Origin: Girardinichthys multiradiatus
Taxonomy: Eukaryota; Chordata; Actinopteri; Cyprinodontiformes; Goodeidae
Assembly (NCBI RefSeq): GCF_021462225.1
Contig: NC_061797.1
Coordinates: 1,977,001-2,041,000, forward strand
DNA length: 64,000 nt
Reading direction: 5' to 3'
Of the stretch, positions 11,330 to 21,836 are shown one piece after another. The number at the start of each line of letters is the position of its first letter. The stretch's first letter is position 1. The position numbers and the translations under genes are program-made. A model generated the notes under the pieces. The model saw only the letters and a program-made list of their open reading frames with translations. It made no database searches and had not been told where the DNA came from.

Positions 11330-12732
11330 ATGACCAAACCGAAAGATATAGCTAAATATCTAAATCTTTATTTTATTGACAAAGTTGATAGAATAAGAAA
11401 AACAATGCCTAATGTAGATAATATATCACATTTAACAATAGAAAATATGATCATGAAAAATAAAAACTGTAAATTTAAAATGAAAAGTATAGATATAAAG
11501 CAGATTCAAAATAAAATTTTACTTTGTAAAATTAAGCCACCTGGCATTGATAATCTCAACTAATTGCCCCTGCTGTTTGTCATATTATCAATCAAAGTCT
11601 AATCTGCTTTGCATGTCCACAAAAATGGAAAAGTGCTAAAATTGTACCATTGCCAAAAAACTAGAAACTACCATTCTCTGGTTCAAGCAGTTGTCCAATC
11701 AGCTTACTCCCTCTGTTAAGTAAAATAATGGAAAATATAGTTTATGACCAAATTCAATATTATCTGTACTCAAATAATCTACTTACAGATTACCAACATG
11801 CTTACAGAAAAGGGCACTTCACAGCTACATCTATTATTTTCATGACTGATGATTGGTTTAGAGAAATGGAAGATAATAAAATAATTGGGGCAGTTATGTT
11901 AGATTTTTCTGCTGCATTTGATATTAGCAATCATAAATTATTCTTGAAAAAAGTAGAATATTATGGATTTGAACCCTCTGCCCTTCCCTGGATTGAAAGT
12001 TATCTGACAAATAGAATACAAACAGTATTTTTTTAATGGTCTTTATTCTGATGCTAGAAACTTAACAAGTGGAGTACCTCCGTGAAGTTGCCTTCCATTA
12101 TTATACAGTATTTTTGCTAATGATTTACCATCAATATTAAATAGGGCAAAATTATGATGTATGCAGATGACTCAACTATATATTCATCTGAATTTGCAAT
12201 TGATTAACTCAGTTGGACTATAAAAAGGGAATATTAATTTGTAGCCCAATGAGTAGAACAAAATCACCTGGTTTTAAATATTACAAAAACCAGGAGTAGA
12301 GTACTTGGTTCCAACTTGGTTTTATTCTATCAGACAAAATCCAATTTTGAATTTAAAAATGAATAACATACCAATTAATCAAGTATAAGATGTTGACGAA
12401 TTATTATTGATCATAAATTAACATGGGGAAAGCATGTGGATAATATCACAGCAAAAATGGGGGTTGTCATTTCTACAATTAAAAGGACTGCCAGTTTTCT
12501 GACCCCACAAGCAATGAGACAAGTTACGCAGTCACTGATTCTGTCAAATTTAGACTATTGCACCGTAATCTGGTCCAGTACAACAACAGAAATATTACAG
12601 AAACAACAAATGTTACAAAACCGAGCAGCTCGTATTCCCTTGAGATGTAATTATAGAACTCATGTTAAATTCATGCATAGACAATTAAATTGGTTGTTTG
12701 TTACAGATAAGTTATTGTATTCATTACTTTAA
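11330..12732 (+). pseudogene. Broken reverse transcriptase of the jockey-group LINE
   Basis: Open segments at 11330-11563, 11728-12036 and 12436-12732 lie in RT order but are separated by stops and frameshifts. The palm motif with paired aspartates is near 12160-12180. The C-terminal piece shows NLDYC followed by an RAARI-like motif, as in other LINE RTs. It is not translatable as one protein. Confidence 0.72.
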
Positions 12733-13061
12733 TTATCAGAAATATCATATTAAGAAAGTTACCATTTATCATTTATAGGAATTTAGAATTCAGTGCAAGT
12801 AAACATAATTACCTTAAAAGACATGCTAGTCTTGATATTTTCACATTGCCCATAGTAAAAACTAAGGCCATTAAACAGACTGTTTTTACTGAGGAATGTA
12901 TCAGTGGAAATTTCACAAACAAGCAATAAAGTTCTGTTTAAAGTATTATTAAAGCAATATATATTTGAATCATGTATGAAAGAAACTATCATTGTTTATA
13001 TGTGTATGTATGAGTATGCAAGTTTGCGTGCATTCTATGTGTTTATGCATAGGAATAAATA

Positions 13062-14310
13062 TGCACTGCCCAAAAAAATAAAGGGAACACTCAAATAACA
13101 CATCCTAGATCTGAATGAATGAAATATTCTCATTGAATACTTTGTTCTGTACAAAGCTGTATGCGCTGACAACAAAATCACACAAAAATCATCAATGGAA
13201 ATCAAATTTATTAACCAATGGAGGCCTGGATTTGGAGTCACACACAAAATTAAAGTGGAAAAACACACTATAGGCTGATCCAACTTTGATATAATGTCCT
13301 TGAAACAAGTCAAAATGAGGCTCAGTATTGTGTGTGGCCTCCAGGTGCCTGTATGACCTCCCTACAACGCCTGGGCATGCTCCTGATGAGACGGTGGATG
13401 GTCTCCTGAGGGATCTGTTCCCAGACCTGGACTAAAGCATCCGCCAACTCCTAGACAGTCTGTGGTGCAACATGACGTTGGTGGATGGAGCGAGACATGA
13501 TGTCCCAGATGTGCTCAATCGTATTCAGGTCTGGGGAACGGGCGGGCCAGTCCATAGCTTCAATGTCTTCATCTTGCAGGAACTGCTGACACACTCCAGC
13601 CACATGAGGTCTAGCATTGTCCTGCATTAGGAGGAACCCAGGGCCAACATATAGTCTCACAAGTGGCCATACGGCCCTCCAAAGAAATGCCACCCAACAC
13701 CATTACTGACCCACTGCCAAACCGGTCACGCTGAAGGATGTTGCAGGCAGCAGATCACTCTCCATGGTGTCTCCAGTCTCTGTCACGTCTGTCACATGTG
13801 CTCAGTGTGAACCTGCTTTCATCTGTGAAGAGCACAGGGTGCCAGTGGCGAATTTGCCAATCCTGGTGTTCTCTGGCAAATGCCAAGCGTCCTGCATGGT
13901 GTTGGGGTGTGAGCACAACCCCCATTTGTGGACGTCGGGCCCTCATACCATCCTCATGGAGTCGGTTTCTAACCATTTGTGCAGACACATGGACATGTGT
14001 GGCCTGCTGGAGGTCATTTTGCAGGGCTCTAGCAGTGCTCCTCCAATTCCTCCTTGCACAAAGGCGGAGGTAGCGGTACTTCTGCTGGGTTGTTTCCCTC
14101 CTACGGCCTCCTCCACGTCTCCTGGTGTACTGGGCTGTCTCCTGGTAGCGCCTCCAGGATCTAGACACTACGTTGACAGACACAGCAAGCCTTCTTGCCA
14201 CAGCTCGCATTGTTGTGCCATCCTGGATGAGCTGCACTACCTGAGCCACTTGTGTAGGTTGTAGAGTCCGTCTCATGCTACCACGAGTGTGAAAGCACCA
14301 CCAACATTTA
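13062..14310 (-). mobile_element. Tc1-like transposon, minus strand, 5' end lost
   Basis: The end at 13062 starts TGCACTGCCCAAAAAAAT after a TA at 13060-13061, as expected for a Tc1 terminal repeat at its TA target. The opposite terminal repeat is absent: similarity stops at about 14310, 35 bp upstream of the transposase start codon. The element sits inside the 3' part of a LINE, so it inserted later than that LINE. Confidence 0.82.
13451..14276 (-). pseudogene. Tc1-like transposase, broken
   Basis: The N-terminal paired-type helix-turn-helix region is intact from the ATG at 14276 to about 13755. It includes an arginine-rich linker and the first catalytic aspartate in VLFTDESRF. The middle is deleted or frame-shifted at about 13700-13755. 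The C-terminal piece (13693-13451) holds the second aspartate in LMQDNARPH and the glutamate region NTIEHIWD. A normal Tc1 transposase is about 340 residues, and this copy cannot make one. Confidence 0.85.
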
Positions 14311-14489
14311 TCTTTGTGAGCAGTGTATATGTGTGACTATGATATATGAGTGCCAATGTACGTGTAAATATGTAATGAAAATAGTGTTGTATTATACGGT
14401 TGTATATTGATACAGTGATGATAGTGAGATTTATTGATTTCGAGTTTACTTGGTATTGTGGTATTGGAAGGTTTAGAAGGACTAATGTA

Positions 14490-14560
14490 GCATGCTGTAT
14501 TTTTATTTTATTTTAATCATTATTTATTTATTTATTTATTTATTATTCATTTATGCCATT
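14490..14560. repeat. TTTA-rich low-complexity tract
   Basis: Runs of TTTAT repeats (about 14520-14545) lie between the Tc1 remnant and the LINE 3' end. They look like part of the LINE 3' untranslated region. Confidence 0.6.
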
Positions 14561-14699
14561 GGTGTAATTTTCTTTTGTTCTCTTGTATAAATATTGGTAT
14601 GGATCCCAGGAAGAATAGCACTAGTGTTAAGCAGTAGCTAATGGGATCCACAATAAACAATACACAAACAATAAACAAACTATAATATGTTTAACCTGT

Positions 14700-15011
14700 T
14701 TATTGAAGAGTTTTCAGAACCACATTTACTTAAGGTTGCAAACAAGAATTTCCAGTTAACTGTATCAAATGCTTTTTCTGTATCTGGAGACAATAGACTG
14801 TATTAGTCTCAATGTTTTTACTGTAGGAATAGTCCATTACATTAAGTAACCTGTGTGAATTTGTGGATTAATGCCTCTCTTTTATAAAACCAGGCCCAGA
14901 GAAGTTACCTTATCTAATCTTTTTGTGAGGGCTTAACAGGTTATTTTAAGATCAGTGTTGATAAGGGATATGGGACGATAGAGAGACAGGGTCATTGCCT
15001 GGTTTTAACAA
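14700..15011 (-). mobile_element. L1-type RT fragment
   Basis: On the minus strand the sequence reads as L1 reverse transcriptase in two pieces. A RPISLINTDLKI-like motif lies near 14940-14990, and a TEKAFDTVNW-like motif near 14745-14780. Frames shift between them. The L1 endonuclease remnant at 16478-17110 has the same orientation and lies on the expected 5' side, with an L2 fragment between them. Confidence 0.7.
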
Positions 15012-16477
15012 GTGTTCCCTTTGATTACCAGCCAAATTCTAGATTTGATTAATCTATTCTTAGTAAATGGATATACACCACAAGCTTTTGAGGTAGCTGT
15101 AATTAAACCTTTACTTAAGAAACCTTTGCTTGATCAAGATGACTTCATAAACTACAGACGTATATCCAGTCTTCTGTTCTTATATAAAATTCTTGACAAA
15201 ATAGTTGATAATCAAGTGTGTGAGCATTTACACAATAATGATCTGTTTCAGTCAGGTGTCAGGGCTCATCATAGCACGGAAACAGCACTAGTGAAAGTCA
15301 CTAAGGATATTCTTTTGGCTTTAGATAAGGGACTTGTGTCTGTACTTGTTCTGTTAGATCTCAGTGCTGCATTTGATACAGTCGATCACAGTATTCTCTT
15401 AGAAAGGCTGGAATATGCTGTAGGGATCAGGGGAACAGCACTAGGCTGGATTAAATCTTATTTGTGTAATTGATTCCAGTGTGTTCATGTAAATGACAAA
15501 TCATCTTCAAACTCCAGGGTTAATTGTGAAGTACCACAGGGTTCAGTACTTGGGCCAGTTCTCTTCACTATATATATGCTTTCAATAGGTAAAATTATCA
15601 GGCAGCATAGAATACATTTTCACTGTTATTCTGATGATACTCAGTCTTATTTATCCATAAATCCTGATGAGCCCAACCAGTTAGACAACAGACATGTCTT
15701 GAAGACATAAAAACTTGGATGACTACATCTCTATGATTAGCTGTGGCATCTTCCTGGCGGGGGACATCAGACAAGCTGCTGCTGCCAAAAACGTAATGTT
15801 CACCTTCTACAAATGATACACATGGCCCTGTCTTTCAGTGTTTTATCCTGTCTCTCCTACACATAGCTACTGGCTGAGCTTCTACTGTGACTAACTGATC
15901 TCTTTCATACTCTTGATTTGAAAGCTGGCTAAGAGTTCATCTGCTTAGCTGTCTTTCTCTCCTTGATGAAGCCTCTAAAGGAGCTATAACCATTAATGTT
16001 TCACTTTTCTTTCCCATAGAAAGTACTACTGGATTAGTGCTTCTGTTTTTCTTTTGTCTCTGCTCTGTTCTTTCAAACCGCCAGTCGGTCGTGGCAGATG
16101 GCTGCTCACACCTAGCCTCCTTCTGCTGGAGATTTTTTCCTGTTAAAAGGGAGTTTTTCCTGTCCACTGTCTCTACATGCAGGCTCAGTATGAGGGATTG
16201 CTGCAAAGTCAGTGCAAGCAACTGTCGCTATATGCTCATCCAGGAGGAGTGAATGCTTCAAATCACTGACTCAATGCAATGTGCTGGTTTTCCTTAGACA
16301 GAAAAACTTTTAACCAATTTGAATAATAAACTAAATCCGACTGCACTGTTTGATAGTTAGGATTAATTGGTATGTACCTGACTTGAAATCTGTATAATTT
16401 GATGAAAATGACTTTGTAAATTTCCTTGAGACGACATGTGTTGTGAATTGGCGCTATATAAATAAAACTGAATTGAA
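15012..16477 (+). mobile_element. L2/Maui-type LINE, internally deleted
   Basis: RT sequence is open at 15012-15473. It has [16 protein letters not shown] at 15356-15403 and continues with VPQGSVLGP near 15530. The region corresponds closely to 34960-35680 of the larger L2. After about 15735 the sequence jumps to the non-coding 3' part, so the RT C-terminus and part of the untranslated region are deleted. The element ends in the GGCGCTATATAAATAAA-ACTGAATTGAA tail at about 16450-16477. Confidence 0.85.
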
Positions 16478-17110
16478 TGATCGCTGACAGCTATAGAGTG
16501 TATCTTAGTGTCTGAGATGTCAGTCAACAATAAACTGCTGTGTAAGAAATAATCCAGATGAGAGTAAGTGTGATGGACATGTGAGAAGAAAGTATATTCT
16601 TTGTGATTAGGGTGAAGAGATCACCTTGCATCACAAAGTCTCATGTACAATTTAACTTTATTTGATTGCCAACTCCGCTGAGTCCCTGTTTTACTCAACC
16701 TGTCTATTTCTTTATTTACACCAAAGTTGAGGTTGCCCCCAAGAAAAAGTGAGCAATTTAAGTGTTCGCATAGTGCAGAAAAAAAAGAATAGAAGAATGG
16801 GTGGCCATCAGCATTTTGCTATGTATTTTACAGATACAGACACAGTTACAGATCCAGAGGGTAGATTTATAATAATCTACCCTCTGGATCTGTAAGTGTG
16901 TCCAATACTGAAGTTAACATTTTTGTGAATTAAAATTGTTACTCCTCCAGAAAACTATGATTTAAGATCATTTGCAGCTGTGGCAGATTTACGAATCTCT
17001 TGAAAAAAGTTAATGTCTGCCTGTAGTCGTTTAAGCTGGTTAAAACTCTTTCAGCAGCCAGCACTTATTCTCTCTGGTGCTGGCTCCATGTACATTCAAT
17101 GTGACAAACC
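16478..17110 (-). mobile_element. L1-type endonuclease fragment
   Basis: The minus-strand translation shows L1 endonuclease pieces: a FLGGNLN-like segment near 16735, a SKTGTQRSWQ-like segment near 16685, and an ending like SDISDTRIHSI at about 16490-16525. Stops and shifts interrupt it. With the RT piece at 14700-15011 it probably represents one L1 copy split by the L2 insertion, although the sequence expected between the two pieces is largely gone. Confidence 0.62.
16846..16895. repeat. Perfect 22-bp inverted repeat
   Basis: The arms 16846-16867 and 16874-16895 are exact reverse complements around a 6-nt TATAAT spacer. They could form a strong hairpin. The palindrome lies inside the L1 endonuclease remnant and is not a known part of that gene. 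Confidence 0.9.
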
Positions 17111-17480
17111 TTAGTGTGTCCCTTTTTTGTGCGAGTGTAACTTAAATTGGACAGCGCATGTCACCAAAGGAACAAATAGACCCAAGTGAAATCATACATA
17201 GAGTTTGGGGTTGCCTGATGAAGTCCAGAAACAGAAATATAGCAGAGAAAAAGACAGAAAATTAAGAAGGTGCTGGGGGTAAGAGAGGGTAATGGGTCAG
17301 GTATAAGGTTACATTATGAAATATTTGTGTGTGTGTGTGAGTGTGCATATTTGTGTGTGACAGGAAGAAAAAATTGTGACAAAGAGATGCAGTAACAGAC
17401 AAAATCAGAGGAGAAAAAAAGTGGATACTCAAAAGCCCAGCCTTGGCCCTGCCCACATCCAGTAGCATAAACATCATACT
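17111..17480. other. Unclassified interval with a GT-rich microsatellite
   Basis: There is a (GT)n-like tract at about 17327-17360, and the surrounding sequence has no recognised coding content. Short frames in this interval are not supported by any motif. Confidence 0.5.
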
Positions 17481-18747
17481 GAACTGTGTTTTACATTTGA
17501 TTACAATTGCCAGTTAGCAAAACTCATATCTAACCAGTGTTACATGTTTTAGACTAACCTGTTGCTCATAATAAAGCCACGGAGTTATTTCCGGGTCCCT
17601 GAACTAACCATTAACATTGAGTTTATCTACAGCCACTGTAGCTCTGGTGCCTTCGCTGATATATTTCTTCCTGATTGGGAATAATACTCGCCTCTGATTG
17701 AGGATATCCGCGTTTTTGGGGACTTGATAAAGCTCTATACAAGTTCAGGCCATTTACCATTCACCGTACTTACGTTTCAGCTGACATTGGAGAAATACAA
17801 GGACTGGTGATTCAGCATCCTCCTTTACCCATAGTGGTATGTCGGAGAAGAAAAGAGTGTTCCGCATGCCCTGAGCTTGTATATCCAGGATGCTCTCCAT
17901 AATATCTTTATTTTCTCCGGACAGCTTAACTCTTGGTGGGCCATCGCAGCCAAATGTTATAAGCTAGCAACTAAGAGCACTGCATATGTTATAACTGGTT
18001 ACAACATAAGCATCAGCTTCCCAGCTCCTCTCTCCATCTCTCTAATAAGCCGCAGCAGCGGTGTCCACGTCTGCTTCCCGCCACAGTCAAGGGCCTGCCC
18101 AATGACTCAGCTCATGACTTCCAGGGTCCGCCAGATGCCTCAGCTCTTGCCACGGAGGGTCAGTCCTACACCTCAGCTCCTGCCACAATCCTGCCAGGGT
18201 CAATCCAACGTTAGTGCTACTGCCCCAGAGGGTCAGGCGTCCTGGGCTCAAGTCAGGGGGTCCTGTCGTCACCACCTGTCTGCCAGTCACTAGGCCATCC
18301 CCAGAGAACGTAGCCATCATCGGGCTTGAGCCTGATGATGGTGACATGGTCTTGGGAGGGTTGATCGAGTTCTCTGAGAGGCTCGAGGATGACATTCCTC
18401 ACGTTCCTGTTCCAGAGTTCTGCAAACCCCCCAATATCTGTCCTGGATCCATACCCCCCAAGCTCTGTCCTGGATCCAAGTCTCCCAAATTCCATCCTGG
18501 ATGCAAGTCTCCCAAGCTCTGGCCAGGATCCTGTCTCCCAAGTTTTGGCCAGGATCCAAGCTCCTCATACCACGATGCTTGAACAGAGTGTACTGTGGCT
18601 TTAATTCAGTGTTTGTGGCCATCTGACAAACTCTCTGTAGTCCTTGGACCCAAAAGGAACAATCTTGCTCTCATCAACAACCTGGGGCCACTAAACAGCC
18701 CTGGACTTTGACTCGGCCAGCCAAAACCGAGTGTCCATATGTGTGTG

Positions 18748-18750
<3 letters not shown>
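17481..18750 (+). other. Unclassified segment with a 9-codon tandem repeat
   Basis: No family is recognised. The segment 18214-18582 is open on the plus strand (122 codons). From about 18436 to 18570 it encodes four or five units of nine residues built on a PGS-x-x-PK pattern, matching a 27-bp DNA repeat. An acidic stretch precedes the repeats. A second frame at 17877-18293 is rich in proline and serine. The other strand is also open across the repeat because of its composition, so coding status is uncertain. It may be part of the 5' region of a retroelement. Confidence 0.45.

Positions 18751-18799
<49 letters not shown>
18751..18799. repeat. (TA)n microsatellite, left half
   Basis: About 48 bp of alternating TA run directly into the left end of a Tc1 transposon. 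The matching right half is at 20408-20448. Confidence 0.95.
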
Positions 18800-18802
<3 letters not shown>

Positions 18803-20404
18803 TGGACACACCTTCTCATTCAAAGAGTTGTCTTTATTTTCATGACTATGAATATTGTAGCTTCACACTGAAGGCATCAAAACTATGAATTAACACATGT
18901 GGAATTTTATACTGAACAAAATAGTGTGAAACAACTGAAAATATGTCTTATATTCTAGGTTCTTCAAAGTAGCCACCTTTTGCTTTGATTACTGCTACGT
19001 ACACTCTTGGCATTCTGTTAATGAGCTTCAAGAGGTAGTCACCTGAAATGGTTTTCACTTCACAGGTGTGCCCTGTCAGGTTTAACAAGTGGGATTTCAA
19101 GCCTTTTAAATGGGGATCGGACCATCAGTTGTGTTGTGCAGGAGGTGGATACAGTAGAAAGCCGATAGTCCTACTGAATAGACTGTTAGAATTTGTATTA
19201 TGGCAAGAAAAAAGCAGCTAAGTGAAGAAAAACGAGTAGCCATCATTACTTTAAGAAATGAAAGTCAGTCAGTCCGAACAATTGGGAAAACTTTGAAACT
19301 GTCCCCGAGTGCAGTAGCAAAAATCATCAAGCGCTAGAAAGAAACTGGCTCACATGAGGACCGCCCCAGGAAAGGAAGACCAAGAGTCACCTCTGCTGCC
19401 GACGATAAGTTCATCCGAGTCACCAGCCTCAGAAGTTGCAGGTTAACAGCAGCTCAAATTAGAGAACAGGTCAATGCCACACAGAGTTCTAGCAGCAGAC
19501 ACATCTCTAGAACAACTGTTAAGAGGAGACTATGTGAATCAGGCCTTCATGATAAATAGCTGCTAGGAAACCACTGCTGAGGACAGGCAACAAGCAGAAG
19601 AGACTTGTTTGGGCTAAAGAACACAAGGAATGGACATTAGACCATTGGAAATCTGTGCTTTGGTCTGATGAGTCCAAGTTTGAGATCTTTGGTTCCAACC
19701 ACTGTATCTTTGTGCGGCGCAGAAGAGGTGGACGGATGGACTCTACATGCCTGGTTCCCACCGTGAAGCATGGGGGAGGAGGTGTGATGGTGAGGGGGTG
19801 CTTTGCTGGTGACACTGTTGGGGATTTATTCAAAATTGAAGCCATACTGAACCAGGATGGCTACCACAGCATCTTGCAGCGGCATGCTATTCCATCCGGT
19901 TTGCGTTTAGTTGCACCATCTTTTATTTTTCAACAGGACAATGACCCCAAACACACCTCCAGGCTGTGTAAGGGCTATTTGACCAAGAAGGAGAGTGATG
20001 GGGTGCTGCGCCAGATGACCTGGCCTCCACAGTCACCGGACCTGAACCCAGTCGAGATGGTTTGGGATGAGCTGGACCGCAGAGTGAAGGCAAAAGGGCC
20101 AACAAGTGCTAAGCAACTCTGGGAATTCCCTCAAGATTGTTGGAAAACCATTTCAGGTGACTACCTCTTGAAGCTCATCAACAGAATGAGTGAGCAGAGC
20201 AGTAATCAAAGCAAAAGGTTGCTACTTTGAAGAACCTAGAATATAAGACATCTTTTCAGTCGTTTCACACTTTTTTGTTCAGTATATAATTCCACGTGTT
20301 AATTTGTAGTTTTGATGCCTTCAGTGTGAAGCTACAGTATTCATAGTCATGAAAGTAAAGGAAACTCTTTGAGTGAGAAGGTGTGTCCAAACGTTTGGTC
20401 TGTA

Positions 20405-20407
<3 letters not shown>
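18800..20407 (+). mobile_element. Tc1-like transposon inside a (TA)n tract
   Basis: Long inverted repeats flank a transposase pseudogene. The right end finishes CCAAACGTTTGGTCTGTACTG before TA repeats. The left end begins AGTTTGGACACACC, so about 15 bp of the outer left terminus are missing. Inner TIR sequence, including TTCATGACTATGAATA and the reverse complement of TTCTTCAAAGTAGC, is readable at both ends. Both flanks are (TA)n, fitting the strict TA target of the family. Confidence 0.9.
19200..20230 (+). pseudogene. Tc1-like transposase, nonsense and frameshift
   Basis: The ATG at 19200 opens a 45-codon frame with the N-terminal helix-turn-helix. It ends at TAG 19335-19337. The same frame is then readable to about 19555, where another TAG and a frameshift occur. 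The catalytic part runs 19655-20230 in a different frame. It has the first aspartate in WSDESKF (19667), the second in FQQDNDPKH (19937) and the glutamate in NPVEMVWDE (20054). The catalytic residues survive, but the protein cannot be made from this copy. Confidence 0.9.

Positions 20408-20448
<41 letters not shown>
20408..20448. repeat. (TA)n microsatellite, right half
   Basis: Alternating TA directly after the Tc1 right end. It was probably one tract with 18751-18799 before the insertion. Confidence 0.95.
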
Positions 20449-20456
<8 letters not shown>

Positions 20457-21375
20457 TGCATTTTACAAGTGTGGTGTTTAAAGTGGAGCTGTTTTAACTA
20501 CTAATCATTATTTCACTTTAATTATGTCATTTAATTTGCACTGAGCAAAGGAAAATGTGACATTTAGTGGCTTCCACCACTAAATTTCACAGCACCACCC
20601 ATTCCACCCTTTGCATTTTTACCACTATTTACCTATATCTGTTACATAAGCGTTTCACTACTTCTCCCCTTTTTTCTCAAATAGCTGGGGAGTATGGATG
20701 GCTAGCTACTGGTTAGCATTCAAGTTAAGGACACATTGTTGCCACCTACAGGACTGTAATGTGAAACAGTAGATCTGCTAGGTAACAAAAAAACTGATGT
20801 GTGGCGGCCACCGGCCATTCTGTGATTCTCCAGAACTCACAGATGGCCAGTGCGCCCCTGGTGTCTTCTAATTGTCACATGACTCACCATTAACTTCAGA
20901 TCTTCTTTGAGCTGATCATTGTCAGAGTCTTTGCCATTCTGGCTATTCTTCAATACATTCAAATGGTAGTATTTCATTTTCCACATCTGTCTGGTTTTGC
21001 TTTCCAAGTGGAGATCATTTTTGCTGAGCAGCTAGTCATTTTTTGCACTTCGTTATATGTTGTCCCCTCTCCAATGGATGTACTAACCATTTTTTTCCCA
21101 TGTCTTATCCGGCAGAGTAGCTGTTGTCCCAAGAAGGAGCCCAACAGATTTACTTTCACAAATGGAACACTTGACATATATAAAAGACCTTATTAGAAAT
21201 GGGGATTATTTCAATAGACACAGAGACTTAATGAAAGGCAATAAAAAAAAGAAAGAGAGAAAGGTGGGGCAAAAAGTTAAAATAGACCGGACGGAGGAAG
21301 GATAAAGAGAATACAAGAAAAAACTCTCTAGAAGTCTGCTTCTACACCTGCAGAAAGAGAAAAAAGACTAGATAT
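20449..21375. other. Interval without recognised genes
   Basis: There are two open frames of 60-80 codons on opposite strands at about 20963-21196, with no motif I can name. An A-rich, purine-rich stretch follows at 21200-21370. I see no flanking repeats that would delimit an element. Lying within fah intron 8, it is probably old intronic or degraded repeat DNA. Confidence 0.4.
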
Positions 21376-21836
21376 AGATGTGTCAGGGTGGTTTCCGGGC
21401 TTTGTTAACAAGGCTGGTGGCAGATGGGAAAAAACTGTTCTTGTGGCGTGAGGTTTTTGGTCCGGATGGACCGCAGCCTCCTGCCAGAGGGGAGAGTCTC
21501 AAAGAGTCTGTGACCGGGGTGGGAGGGATCAGCCAGAATCTTCCCTGCCCGCTTCAGGGTCCTGGAGGTGTACAGTTCCTGGAGCGACAGTAGACTGCAG
21601 CCAATCACCTTCTCAGCAGACCGAATGACACGCTGCAGCCTGCCCTTATCCTTGGCTGTAGCAGCGGCGTACCAGATGGTGATGGAGGAGGTGAGGAGGT
21701 GAGGATGGACTCAATGATGGCTGTGTAGAGTGCACCATCATAGTCTTTGGCAGGTTGAATTTCTTCAGCTGCCACAGGAAGAACATCCTCTGCTGGGCTT
21801 TCTTGATGAGGGAGCTGATGTTTGGCTCCCACTTGA
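21376..21836 (-). mobile_element. 3' end of a CR1/Rex1-group LINE
   Basis: The minus strand encodes the last part of a LINE reverse transcriptase: FKWEPNIS, LIKKAQQRMFFLWQL and LLSLQELYTSRTLKRAGKI-like segments, in overlapping frames with small indels. The endonuclease of the same element type lies on the 5' side at 22912-24142. The RT core that should join them is absent and is replaced by a truncated Tc1. Confidence 0.75.

Larger units (their letters stand above)
10930..14690 (+). mobile_element. Jockey-group LINE, decayed, interrupted by a Tc1
   Basis: Plus-strand non-LTR retrotransposon. The linker between endonuclease and RT is visible at about 10937-11110 (NKHAPVQR-like). RT segments follow at 11728-12036, with MLDFSAAFDI, and near 12150, with MYADDST-like sequence. 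The C-terminal part runs over 12436-13030 (LILSNLDYC and RHASLDIFTLP-like segments). The 3' end is recognisable at 14580-14690 by GGATCC-containing sequence before CAATAAAC repeats. A Tc1 copy at 13062-14310 separates the two parts. The endonuclease is missing and many stops are present. It belongs to the CR1/L2/jockey group, with exact clade unresolved. Confidence 0.72.

Noticed and set aside
13764..14264. 166-codon plus-strand frame
   Set aside because: Antisense of the Tc1 transposase on the minus strand, which has the real motifs.
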